A stretch of 64,000 bases of DNA, from contig NC_092570.1 in NCBI RefSeq assembly GCF_037975245.1, forward strand, positions 10,131,501 to 10,195,500, read 5' to 3'. Position numbers and translations under genes: made by a program. Positions 51,452 through 63,521 of this stretch are shown one piece after another. How positions within the stretch are numbered: the stretch's first letter is position 1; every line of letters starts with the position of its first letter. The stretch comes from Apostichopus japonicus (lineage: Eukaryota; Echinodermata; Holothuroidea; Aspidochirotida; Stichopodidae). Under the pieces are notes generated by a model, which made no database searches, was not told where the DNA came from, and was given only the letters and a program-made list of their open reading frames with translations.

Positions 51452-51603
51452 CTGAAAAAACCATGAATAATTACTGTTTACATCTGTTATGGAGATATCA
51501 TAAATTACTCAGGTCCGAATGGGTCTTTTATAGATGGCAGGAAGAGGAGAATATACTACTTGATCTAAGTAAGGCCTTTGGTATTTAAATGTTACAGAAT
51601 TAA

Positions 51604-53464
51604 AGACCAACTATGGAGACTTTTTGATGAACATAAAATCCCACCATTTTGCATGTATGTAATCCTAAACTCACTTGAATTACATTGCTGTATGTAACTT
51701 TACCAATTTCGGACGTTAAATACGTGAAAAATGGGAAGAAAAGTCAGCCTTTTAGGAAACCTATTTCAGACATTCCTGAAACATTCCTAAGACATCAGGT
51801 GACCAAGTGACGTCATCTTTGGTATACCGCACTCACAACAATACTTTTCGTGTGCAAATTTGATAACTTGAGCTGCCAAAAACGTCAACGATATTACTCC
51901 TTTTCCCCCTAAATGCCACAATTCTGTGTTGTTGGAGGTTGCAGTTATACCTCAGCCAACAAAAGCATCAGCTTTTGTAACCGAGTCACCGACGTAAAAC
52001 GCCGTAGACTTTGGATCTATTTTGTGAGATCCACGCGGAAAGATTTTTCAGCACCCGGAGTATATTCATGCCCATGAGTCCACATGCATAACCCTCTTTG
52101 TATGCTGCAAATGTCTCATTCTGCGAAACTTATATACTTTCGACAGCTGTGATGGACATAGCTTATGTGAAATTGACCCTTTCAAGTCTCCTTGTAAACA
52201 CGCCATTGACGTTCTTACATCATTATATCACGCAATTGTCAGTTTATTTTACTGTTTGAGATGACCGTATGTAGACCATGTATAGACCGTGCCTAGGGTA
52301 GCATTGTTCGTACATGTAGTGAGTTACAACTCCCCCCGGGGTTGGCTCACAGCATGTGTAAATATATAGTCATGTTAGGATTTCATCGCATTTATCCATT
52401 TCATTTGTTGTATTCCAGTATCATGAATTAGTGATACATGTGTTATATTGTCCGTTATGTTTGTTCCGGCATCTGCATGGTCCAAGGAGTGGAATAAAAC
52501 AGTACTATATAACGAGCGGACGTTTTATTTCTTTAGTGACTGTCTTGTGATTGTGCGATGTTACTGGTCAAGGCCTGTTTCAACTGGACCTAACTCTATG
52601 GAATAACACAGAGTCACTGTAGTATTTAGCCCAGGATTGAACGAGAAACGTGGATTTGGACATTCACTGCTAAATTTAATTTATTGACAGGATACTTGTC
52701 CTGTGTTTGAACTTTTGGATATTAAAACGAGTAAGTACTATGTTCAGCTGAAGCTTAGTCATGTATATGCTACCCTGGTCGATTCGGGTCAGCATCTTCT
52801 CGTAGTTGTTCGATTATGTTTAGTGTTTTTTGGTAATTCGTTGACAGTAACGTAAGCCATTTTCCCGTCACATATCACGCATGAGGCATCTTTTAGGTCT
52901 ATTCTTCTGTTCAGTTTGCGGTATCTTGCGATCAAATTGTATTACGGAATCGGCAAGCTGCTTGCATGTTCTGCAGTATATTGTAACGTATGTACCTATT
53001 GACGCCCCGCTATGTAAACGATGCCTCCATTTGAGTGGAAATTTTGCAATAAAATAACCCATTTTACTAAATTTTCTGCTTAAATTTTTCTTAATACTAG
53101 TTGTTGACCTTCATGTTTTCTTGTTTTAAGATAACAGCTTTTCAAACGCTCGAAATTGGAAGTCAAATACAGTCCAGTTGTTCGTTATCTGTGTATAAAC
53201 AGTACCTATTTCAGCGTTTGATTTTTGCGGTATACCAAAGACAACGTTACACGGTGACCAGAGGCTCCTTTGGGTCAATCTCTCTTTTCAGACATTCCAG
53301 AGGTACATGTCACGTGACTACCCAAAATGTTCATTTTCGTGGTCGTTTTTTGATGAGTTCTAGTAGGTTTTCGAAGATTATTTTTTACACATGTTGATTA
53401 TGGGTATATAAACTCCCAAATTAATGGAAAATCCCCCCAAAAAATTTGTCTCCATAGTTGGTCT
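51604..53464. mobile_element. Kolobok-like DNA transposon with TTAA target duplication (1861 bp)
   Basis: TTAA flanks both sides (51600-51603 and 53465-53468). The ends carry a perfect 17-bp inverted repeat, AGACCAACTATGGAGAC. Imperfect inverted similarity continues far inside: CTTTGGTATACCGC at about 51817-51830 is mirrored by GCGGTATACCAAAG at 53227-53240, implying terminal repeats of about 230 bp. Inside is a THAP-domain start on the plus strand (51913-52077). TTAA duplication plus a THAP domain is characteristic of the Kolobok superfamily; piggyBac also uses TTAA but lacks THAP. The reading frames are broken, so the copy is probably not autonomous. It sits in the last intron of the death-domain gene. 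Confidence 0.82.
51913..52077 (+). pseudogene. THAP zinc-finger fragment of the Kolobok-like element
   Basis: The frame is open for 54 codons from ATG 51913 and stops at TGA 52075-52077. It begins MPQFCVVGGC, giving C5 and C10 of a C2CH THAP finger. SFCNRVTDVKRRRLW follows, with the invariant tryptophan, then RKDFSAP and a third cysteine at position 53. The stop comes where the CxxH pair should finish, so the domain is either disrupted or continued by splicing. THAP domains supply DNA binding in P-element and Kolobok transposases. Downstream catalytic sequence was not recognised. Confidence 0.55.
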
Positions 53465-53468
53465 TTAA

Positions 53469-54177
53469 GTAAAACATCATATTGAATATTTTAGAACGTA
53501 GCATTTCTAAACAGCAATTTACACTTTTGGTGAAGAATGGACACAGAAGTTTGCCTGCGGTAAGAGATGCTAATGCTAATAACAAAGATAATTCTTTCTC
53601 TTTTCAAAGTGAACTGCTATTCCACCCTGAAAATTTTATACAAGTGTTTCAAACATTTTGGCATCACAAGATTTGTAATGGTTAATTAGAATCACCATCA
53701 TCAAAGGGTTAGATACTGTAGCTTGACTGCTTGTATTTTTCAAGCCATACTTTCACATCCCATTCATGCCAACAGTTCAGTTTTGCTTACTTCTGACACA
53801 TCCAAGAGAAATATAAACCATGATTTTATCCAGTATGGAGGATTTACCTGTTACAAGAAACTCCAGCCTCTTGATAACTGTTTCCAAGAAATGCCAATTT
53901 GTCTCAGACATATGTATCTGATGAGGAACAGTTGGGCCTGTTAAACAGAAAGCAGATATATGTCTACCAATATGAATGCAAACACTCAAAGGATTATGAA
54001 AAGATAACAATTCACTGGGTGAATTATGAAGGATGCTTCATTTATTAGTGACAATGATCCACCCATACTTAATTGCCGATATTATACTAAAATTATAAAT
54101 CCACCCATACTTAATTTCCATAAAAAATATTAGAATTCAGCTACAGGAATATTCCAATGGCAGACAGTGTAGAACAT
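53469..54177. other. Death-domain gene intron, nothing recognised
   Basis: Spacer between the Kolobok-like element and the 46-bp array. Short domain-free frames on both strands only. Confidence 0.5.
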
Positions 54178-55250
54178 ATCTTAAAGAGCACAATGAATAT
54201 TCAAACTGTTACCCCAAACACTTACCTTAAAGAGAAAAATGTATATTCACATTGTTACCTCAAACACTTACCTTAATGAGAACAATGAATATTTACATTG
54301 TTACCTCAAACACTTATCTTTAAGAGAACAATGAATATTTACATTGTTACTTTAACACTTAAGAGAACAATGAATATTTACATTGTTACCTTTAAACACT
54401 TATCTTAAAGAGAACAATGAATATTCTTACTGTTACCTCAAACACTTATCTTTAAGAGAACAATGTATATTCACACGGTTACCTCAAACACTTATCTTAT
54501 GGAGAACAATGAATATTCAGTGTTACCTCAAACACTTGCCTTAAAGAGGACAATGAATATTTACATCGTTACCTTAAACACCTATCTCAAAGAGAACAGT
54601 GAATATTCAAACTGTTACCTCAAACACTTACCTTATAAAGAACAATAAATATTCCCATTTTTACCTTAAACACTTATCTTAAAGAGAACAATGAATATTT
54701 ACTGTTACCTCAAACACTTATCTTTAAGAGAACAATGAATATTCATTCACACAGTGGCCTCAAACACTTATCTCAAAGAGAAAAATGAATATTCAGTGTT
54801 ACCTCAAACACTTATCTTTAAGAGAACAATGAAAATTCACTGTTACCTCAAACACTTGTCTGAAAGAGAATAATAAATGTTCACAGAGTTACCTCAAACA
54901 CTTACCTTAAAGAAAACAATGAATATTCACACAGTTACCTCAAACACTTATCTTCAGGAGAACAATGAATATTTACATTGTTACCTTTAACACTTACCTT
55001 AAAGAGAACAATGAATATTCACACAGTTACCTCAAACACTATGAATATTCACATTGTTACCTCAAACACTTACTTTAAAGAGAACTATGAATATTTACAT
55101 TGTTACCTTTAACACTTACCTTAAAGAGAACAATGAATATTTACATTGTTACCTTTAACACTTATCTTAAAGAGAACAATGAATATTCACACTGTTACCT
55201 CAAACACTTATAATCTTAAAGAAAACAATGAAAATTCACTGTTACCTCTT
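54178..55250 (+). repeat. Irregular 46-bp tandem repeat, about 23 copies
   Basis: The consensus is AATGAATATTCACATTGTTA followed by CCTCAAACACTTA(C/T)CTTAAAGAGAAC. Units vary through small indels of CA/TT near the middle and truncated copies (for example at about 54350 and 55035). It lies in the last intron of the death-domain gene. Confidence 0.93.
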
Positions 55251-56182
55251 CTCTGTTACCTTTCATATCTTCTCCTTAGCCAACTCAGGATCTATTGTAT
55301 TGAATGTTACTTGACTGGAAATACCCGCAACGCCCCACCTTACTCCAGCATGACATTACAACAGGTGACAAACAATGTAATGCTGTCATCATGTTGATTT
55401 TGCAAGATCATTCACACAATACCATCAACAACAGTTATACATTCCCCATACAAATTTCTATGAGACATTAGCCTGTATGTAACCTCAAGTCATACTGAAC
55501 AACATGAAATGGTTGGAAATGTGTTTTGGGAAAATTAACAATTTTCAGCTACTTTTTCTCTTGACTGGTAGGCCACATAGAAAAAGTCCCTAAAAACACC
55601 AAAATGCTGTTTTGGCCATAACTTTCAGTTTCCTCAAGCCAATGAAGTTACACATTTGTCATGTTTGGCTTTTAAGATGTCAAACTGGCAATGCTAGCCA
55701 AGAGGAACCTTCAGGTAACAAGTTTTAAGTTTTTCACCTTTTACGATTAGATGACCTCACATGACCCTTTACCAACACCAAAAAGGTGGGCATCATACAC
55801 ACACAGTCACTCATGCATACTGACTTAACTGCATAGTAACTTGCCTGCCTATGGCAACGTAATTAACAGGTATGAATGTTTTCTTGGAATGCTATGAAGC
55901 AACATTGGGTTTATAAGACCATTGCAGGAATATGCATATGATGGTTTGACAAAAATGGGGTCAGAGGTCAAAGGCCAGTGACAATGCTGTGTATACTGAG
56001 TACATACAATTTCATTTTATACAAACCAGAAATTAGCATGGAAGGGATTTCTAGAGTAGTCTGACTCGATACTTCGATATATTGGGTAACAATGATACAG
56101 ATTTTGTCAAAAATGATGAATGAGATACATTACTTAAGCATTTTCAGAACTTAATTCTTTTTTAAGTTCAGGTATAATTTAC
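55251..56182. repeat. Intron segment with two decayed TGACCT-type repeat copies
   Basis: Near 55745 ATGACCTCACATGACCCTTTACC and, inverted, near 55965 GGGGTCAGAGGTCAAAGG carry the half-site core of the dispersed repeat. CATACACACACAGTCACTCA at about 55795 matches its CA-rich tail. The rest is unremarkable intron. Confidence 0.5.
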
Positions 56183-56384
56183 CTGCATTTCCAAGTTTAA
56201 GAAATTTCTTTATTGCATCATAAAGGCAATTGAGTCTGCTCAATTTCAGTGCCAGCATAAAGTTCCATAGGAATATTGGTGGCCTACTGGTTTGTCCTTG
56301 GAGTTCTGTATGAAGGACACAGCTGGCCCAATGATTTCCGACATCTATCCAATTAGTAGTAATGTCGTTTATCTTGCTGTTAAA
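56183..56384 (-). CDS. Death-domain protein, penultimate coding exon
   Basis: The 202-nt exon has acceptor GTTGACAG before 56384 and donor GCAG|GTAAAT after 56183. It starts in phase 0 and ends with one base (phase 1), which joins the terminal exon in frame as ...LGNAGTADW. It encodes 67 residues with helix-like character: KINDITTNWIDVGNHW, then IFLWNFMLALKLSRLN and CLYDAIKKFLKLGN. I recognise no named domain. The second half could be the first part of the death-fold module or a separate helical segment. The whole exon is open in this frame and its phases match both neighbours, which is the main support. The intron upstream is almost wholly the 72-bp array. Confidence 0.75.
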
Positions 56385-56565
56385 CTGTCAACAAAATAAA
56401 TGTGAAAGTAAAAACATTACTATACAGATAAGATCATTAATATTAATGTATGAAAGCAAGATTCTGTTTTTGTGTTTGCATTTTTGTAAGGATTAACTAA
56501 ATAACCAATATTGGAGATACAGGTGTTTCTGTAGTAAACATCCAAGTAAGATAAATAAATAAATA

Positions 56566-59500
56566 TTAATGTTAACTTGAACATGCCCAATGACATATCC
56601 ACAAGTAACTGCTACTATCTAGTATCTGGCAAAGCTATTAATGTTAACTTGAACATGCCCAATGACATATCCACAAGTAACTGCTACTATCTAGTATCTG
56701 GCAAAGCTATTAATGTTAACTTGAACATGCGCCATGACATATCCACATGTAACTGCTGCTATCTAGTACCTGACAAAGCTATTAATGTTCAACTTGAACA
56801 TGCCCAATGACATATCCACATGTAACTGCTACTATCTAGTATCTGGCAAAGCTATTAATGTTAACTTGGACATGCTCAATGACATATCCACATGTAACTG
56901 CTGCTATCTAGTATCTGGCAAAGCTATTAATGTTAACTTGAACATGCGCCATGACATATCCACATGTAACTGCTGCTATCTAGTACCTGACAAAGCTATT
57001 AATGTTCAACTTGAACATGCCCAATGACATATCCACATGTAACTGCTACTATCTAGTATCTGGCAAAGCTATTAATGTTAACTTGGACATGCTCAATGAC
57101 ATATCCACATGTAACTGCTGCTATCTAGTACCTGGCAAAGCTATTAATGTTAACTTGAACATGCCCAATGATATATCCACATGTAACTGCTGCTACCTAG
57201 TATCTGAGAAAGCTATTGGTGTTAACTTGAACATCCGCAATGACATATCCACATGTAACTGCTACTATCTAGTATCTGGCAAAGCTATTAATGTTAACTT
57301 GAACATGCCCAATGATATATCCACATGTAACTGCTGCTACCTAGTATCTGAGAAAGCTATTGGTGTTAACTTGAACATCCGCAATGACATATCCACATGT
57401 AACTGCTACTATCTAGTATCTGGCAAAGCTATTAATGTTAACTTGAACATGCCCAATGACATATCCACATGTAACTGCTGCTATCTAGTATCTGGCAAAG
57501 CTATTAATGTTAACTTGAACATGCCCAATGACATATCCACATGTAACTGCTGCTACCTTGTATCTGGCAAAGCTATTAATGTTAACTTGAACATGCCCAA
57601 TGATATATCCACATGTAACTGCTGCTACCTAGTATCTGAGAAAGCTATTGGTGTTAACTTGAACATCCGCAATGACATATCCACATGTAACTGCTACTAT
57701 CTAGTATCTGGCAAAGCTATTAATGTTAACTTGAACATGCCCAATGACATATCCACATGTAACTGCTGCTATCTAGTATCTGGCAAAGCTATTAATGTTA
57801 ACTTGAACATGCCCAATGACATATCCACATGTAACTGCTACTATCTAGTATCTGGCAAAGCTATTAATGTTAACTTGGACATGCTCAATGACATATCCAC
57901 ATGTAACTGCTGCTATCTAGTATCTGGCAAAGCTATTAATGTTAACTTGAACATGCCCAATGACATATCCACATGTAACTGCTACTATCTAGTATCTGGC
58001 AAAGCTATTAATGTTAACTTGAACATGCCCAATGACATATCCACATGTAACTGCTACTATCTAGTATCTGGCAAAGCTATTAATGTTAACTTGGACATGC
58101 TCAATGACATATCCACATGTAACTGCTGCTATCTAGTACCTGGCAAAGCTATTAATGTTCAACTTGGACATGCTCAATGACATATCCACATGTAACTGCT
58201 ACTATCTAGTATCTGGCAAAGCTATTAATGTTAACTTGGACATGCTCAATGACATATCCACATGTAACTGCTGCTATCTAGTACCTGGCAAAGCTATTAA
58301 TGTTCAACTTGGACATGCTCAATGACATATCCACATGTAACTGCTACTATCTAGTATCTGGCAAAGCTATTAATGTTAACTTGGACATGCTCAATGGCAT
58401 ATCCACATGTAACTGCTGCTATCTAGTACCTGGCAAAGCTATTAATGTTCAACTTGAACATGCGCCATGACATATCCACATGTAACTGCTACTATCTAGT
58501 ATCTGGCAAAGCTATTAATGTTAACTTGGACATGCTCAATGACATATCCACATGTAACTGCTGCTATCTAGTACCTGGCAAAGCTATTAATGTTCAACTT
58601 GAACATGCGCCATGACATATCCACATGTAACTGCTACTATCTAGTATCTGGCAAAGCTATTAATGTTAACTTAGACATGCCCAATGACATATCCACATGT
58701 AACTGCTGCTATCTAGTATCTGGCAAAGCTATTAATGTTCAACTTGAACATGCTCAATGACATATCCACATGTAACTGCTACTATCTAGTATCTGGCAAA
58801 GCTATTAATGTTAACTTGAACATGCTCAATGACATATCCACATGTAACTGCTGCTATCTAGTATCTGGCAAAGCTATTAATGTTAACTTGAACATGCTCA
58901 ATGACATATCCACATGTAACTGCTGCTATCTAGTATCTGGCAAAGCTATTAATGTTAACTTGAACATGCTCAATGACATATCCACATGTAACTGCTACTA
59001 TCTAGTATCTGGCAAAGCTATTAATGTTCAACTTGAACATGCGCCATGACATATCCACATGTAACTGCTGCTATCTAGTATCTGGCAAAGCTATTAATGT
59101 TAACTTAGACATGCCCAATGACATATCCACATGTAACTGCTGCTATCTAGTATCTGGCAAAGCTATTAATGTTCAACTTGAACATGCTCAATGACATATC
59201 CACATGTAACTGCTACTATCTAGTATCTGGCAAAGCTATTAATGTTAACTTGAACATGCGCCATGACATATCCACATGTAACTGCTGCTATCTAGTACCT
59301 GGCAAAGCTATTAATGTTCAACTTGAACATGCCCAATGACATATCCACATGTAACTGCTACTATCTAGTATCTGGCAAAGCTATTAATGTTAACTTGAAC
59401 ATGCGCCATGACATATCCACATGTAACTGCTGCTATCTAGTACCTGGCAAAGCTATTAATGTTCAACTTGAACATGCCCAATGACATATCCACATGTAAC

Positions 59501-62424
59501 TGCTACTATCTAGTATCTGGCAAAGCTATTAATGTTAACTTGGACATGCTCAATGACATATCCACATGTAACTGCTGCTATCTAGTACCTGGCAAAGCTA
59601 TTAATGTTCAACTTGAACATGCTCAATGACATATCCACATGTAACTGCTGCTACCTAGTATCTGAGAAAGCTATTGGTGTTAACTTGAACATCCGCAATG
59701 ACATATCCACATGTAACTGCTACTATCTAGTATCTGGCAAAGCTATTAATGTTAACTTGAACATGCCCAATGATATATCCACATGTAACTGCTGCTACCT
59801 AGTATCTGAGAAAGCTATTGGTGTTAACTTGAACATCCGCAATGACATATCCACATGTAACTGCTACTATCTAGTATCTGGCAAAGCTATTAATGTTAAC
59901 TTGAACATGCCCAATGACATATCCACATGTAACTGCTGCTATCTAGTATCTGGCAAAGCTATTAATGTTAACTTGAACATGCCTAATGACATATCCACAT
60001 GTAACTGCTGCTACCTTGTATCTGGCAAAGCTATTAATGTTAACTTGAACATGCCCAATGATATATCCACATGTAACTGCTGCTACCTAGTATCTGAGAA
60101 AGCTATTGGTGTTAACTTGAACATCCGCAATGACATATCCACATGTAACTGCTACTATCTAGTATCTGGCAAAGCTATTAATGTTAACTTGAACATGCCC
60201 AATGACATATCCACATGTAACTGCTGCTATCTAGTATCTGGCAAAGCTATTAATGTTAACTTGAACATGCCCAATGACATATCCACATGTAACTGCTACT
60301 ATCTAGTATCTGGCAAAGCTATTAATGTTAACTTGGACATGCTCAGTGACATATCCACATGTAACTGCTGCTATCTAGTATCTGGCAAAGCTATTAATGT
60401 TAACTTGAACATGCCCAATGACATATCCACATGTAACTGCTACTATCTAGTATCTGGCAAAGCTATTAATGTTAACTTGAACATGCCCAATGACATATCC
60501 ACATGTAACTGCTACTATCTAGTATCTGGCAAAGCTATTAATGTTAACTTGGACATGCTCAATGACATATCCACATGTAACTGCTGCTATCTAGTACCTG
60601 GCAAAGCTATTAATGTTCAACTTGGACATGCTCAATGACATATCCACATGTAACTGCTACTATCTAGTATCTGGCAAAGCTATTAATGTTAACTTGGACA
60701 TGCTCAATGACATATCCACATGTAACGGCTGCTATCTAGTACCTGGCAAAGCTATTAATGTTCAACTTGGACATGCTCAATGACATATCCACATGTAACT
60801 GCTACTATCTAGTATCTGGCAAAGCTATTAATGTTAACTTGGACATGCTCAATGGCATATCCACATGTAACTGCTGCTATCTAGTACCTGGCAAAGCTAT
60901 TAATGTTCAACTTGAACATGCGCCATGACATATCCACATGTAACTGCTACTATCTAGTATCTGGCAAAGCTATTAATGTTAACTTGGACATGCTCAATGA
61001 CATATCCACATGTAACTGCTGCTATCTAGTACCTGGCAAAGCTATTAATGTTCAACTTGAACATGCGCCATGACATATCCACATGTAACTGCTACTATCT
61101 AGTATCTGGCAAAGCTATTAATGTTAACTTAGACATGCCCAATGACATATCCACATGTAACTGCTGCTATCTAGTATCTGGCAAAGCTATTAATGTTCAA
61201 CTTGAACATGCTCAATGACATATCCACATGTAACTGCTACTATCTAGTATCTGGCAAAGCTATTAATGTTAACTTGAACATGCTCAATGACATATCCACA
61301 TGTAACTGCTGCTATCTAGTATCTGGCAAAGCTATTAATGTTAACTTGAACATGCTCAATGACATATCCACATGTAACTGCTGCTATCTAGTATCTGGCA
61401 AAGCTATTAATGTTAACTTGAACATGCTCAATGACATATCCACATGTAACTGCTGCTATCTAGTATCTGGCAAAGCTATTAATGTTAACTTGGACATGCT
61501 CAATGACATATCCACATGTAACTGCTGCTATCTAGTACCTGGCAAAGCTATTAATGTTCAACTTGAATATGCGCCATGACATATCCACATGTAACTGCTG
61601 CTATCTAGTATCTGGCAAAGCTATTAATGTTAACTTAGACATGCCCAATGACATATCCACATGTAACTGCTGCTATCTAGTATCTGGCAAAGCTATTAAT
61701 GTTCAACTTGAACATGCTCAATGACATATCCACATGTAACTGCTACTATCTAGTATCTGGCAAAGCTATTAATGTTAACTTGAACATGCGCCATGACATA
61801 TCCACATGTAACTGCTGCTATCTAGTACCTGGCAAAGCTATTAATGTTCAACTTGAACATGCTCAATGACATATCCACATGTAACTGCTACTATCTAGTA
61901 TCTGGCAAAGCTATTAATGTTAACTTGAACATGCGCCATGACATATCCACATGTAACTGCTGCTATCTAGTACCTGGCAAAGCTATTAATGTTCAACTTG
62001 AACATGCCCAATGACATATCCACATGTAACTGCTACTATCTAGTATCTGGCAAAGCTATTAATGTTAACTTGGACATGCTCAATGACATATCCACATGTA
62101 ACTGCTGCTATCTAGTACCTGGCAAAGCTATTAATGTTCAACTTGAACATGCTCAATGACATATCCACATGTAACTGCTGCTACCTTGTATCTGGCAAAG
62201 CTATTAATGTTCAACTTGAACATGCCCAATGACATATCCACATGTAACTGCTGCTATCTAGTACCTGGCAAAGCTATTAATGTTAACTTGAACATGCTCA
62301 ATGACATATCCACATGTAACTGTTGCTACCTCATATCTGGCAAAGCTATTAATGTTAACTTGAACATGCCCAATGACATATCCACATGTAACTGCTGCTA
62401 CCTTGTATCTGGCAAAGCTATTAA
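56566..62424 (+). repeat. 72-bp minisatellite, about 81 copies (5.86 kb), with 2.46-kb higher-order duplication
   Basis: The unit reads GACATATCCACATGTAACTG, CT(G/A)CTATCTAGTATCTGGC, AAAGCTATTAATGTTAACTT, GAACATGCCCAAT. About a third of units carry an extra C (GTTCAACTT; 73 bp). Further variants are TCTGAGAAAGCTATTGGTG, AACATCCGCAAT and ATGCGCCAT. A block of about 34 units at 57180-59637 is repeated at 59638-about 62170, with a spacing of 2458 bp. This rises to 2530 bp after one extra unit near 61480. Only a handful of substitutions separate the blocks. It fills almost all of an intron of the death-domain gene, 182 bp from one exon and 206 bp from the other. Because 72 is a multiple of 3, one plus-strand frame stays open for up to 392 codons between 73-bp units; this is not credible coding sequence. 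Confidence 0.98.
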
Positions 62425-62630
62425 GTCAATCATTGAATGGATGAATAATTTTACCATCCCATAATAAGATTTGTTTTCATATGAAATTATGGGACCATGA
62501 TAGAAATGTGCGTATACACATATGCACGCACACATGGTATCACACGCGCATAGATTCCTTATCCCTCCATCAAGGATTCAAAAAAGAACTTGCATGAAAG
62601 ACTCATCATTTTTTAAAACAGTTTGCTTAC

Positions 62631-62866
62631 AAGAGTCTGGAAATTGACTTCCTTTTGATACTCCAATACGTTTCTCTGAAACACAGCACGGCTTTGTACT
62701 GTGAAGGGCTGGGAGAATATCTCATGGTAAAACTTGTTTGTATCGTTAGGGTTCTGCATGTATGGTTGGAGTACCCTTATGAAAAGAGAATTTGATGTTA
62801 ACATGGATACAGCTGCTGATTGCCTTGGTGTTGGTTCATACGACTGGTAATTTGGGACTGCCTGAT
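62631..62866 (-). CDS. Death-domain protein, internal coding exon
   Basis: The 236-nt exon has acceptor TTGTTCAATAG before 62866 and donor CTT|GTAAGC after 62631. It needs one base from the previous exon (giving an Asp codon with G|AT) and ends in phase 0, so it fits both neighbours. It encodes 78 residues. A short polar start (QAVPNYQSYEPTPRQSAA) is followed by a probably helical region, SLFIRVLQPYMQNPNDTNKF and YHEIFSQPF...VFQRNVLEYQKEV. No named domain is recognised. The other two frames are closed by stops. Confidence 0.75.
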
Positions 62867-63070
62867 CTATTGAACAACATGAAAATAAAAAAATTAATAC
62901 AATTATTAAATTAATTCACATTTGATATATTAAAACATAAGCAACACACAAAGCTTTAATTTACTTTAATAATCTTTTTGTTGATTTATCCTTCAAAACA
63001 AAGTGATTCATATTTAATCTTCAAGTAGCTGAGCTGTCAAAGTTCTCTGTATTTAAGGTTATAACAAAAT

Positions 63071-63231
63071 GTATGTATGTATATTGAATCCTCCTGCAAG
63101 CAGGAACTCGGGAAGAAGCCTCATTGGCTTATCAAAGGCGCAAGCTGACCGAAGTCAGTCTCTTACATTCATATTTAACTTCCATGATTATGAATTGTTA
63201 ATTGTCAACAACTCTGTAACTGGACGACTGT
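63071..63231 (-). mobile_element. 5'-truncated copy of the tRNA-derived SINE
   Basis: It matches the body and 3' end of the SINE at 36121-36355: the CCTGCTTGCAGG hairpin, GAAGTCAGTCTCTTA (read on the plus strand) and GTCAACAACTCTGTAACTGGACGAC. It lacks the tRNA-like head. Truncation at the 5' end is expected for LINE-driven reverse transcription. Its tail is ATACATACATACAT on the minus strand. It lies in an intron of the death-domain gene. Confidence 0.8.
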
Positions 63232-63407
63232 AACTGGACGATTAGATGTTCTGCATTTTGTAGATGTATTATTTTCTACATTCATATTTAACTTCCATGA
63301 TTATGAATTGTTAATTGTCAACAACTCTGTAACTGGACGACTGTAACTGAAAGACTGTAACTGGACGATTAGATGTTCTGCATTTTGTAGATGTATTATT
63401 TTCTACA
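63168..63407 (+). repeat. Two-copy 113-bp tandem duplication derived from the SINE end
   Basis: The segment from TTCATATTTAACTTCCATGA through GATTAGATGTTCTGCATTTTG to TATTATTTTCTACA occurs at 63168-63280 and again at 63281-63407. The second copy has extra GACTGTAACTG-type repeats. The first part of each copy is SINE body sequence, so the duplication happened after insertion. Confidence 0.85.
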
Positions 63408-63521
63408 GATGCAGAAAATTGACACTACGTTTTTTTGTTAAGCAAATCAACTTTGGCCACTGGATTATCCCTTTAGAGAGGTTGATTGCATTTCGTAAAC
63501 ATTCTTACATCAGCAGCTTAC

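Noticed and set aside
51604-53464. piggyBac assignment for the TTAA-flanked element
   Set aside because: A THAP domain start and long inverted repeats fit Kolobok better; no DDE/DDD piggyBac sequence was seen.
57002-58180. 392-codon plus-strand frame that could be read as a Cys-rich repeat protein
   Set aside because: It is a 72-bp minisatellite frame broken by every 73-bp unit, antisense to a spliced gene, with no flanking exon or coding signature.
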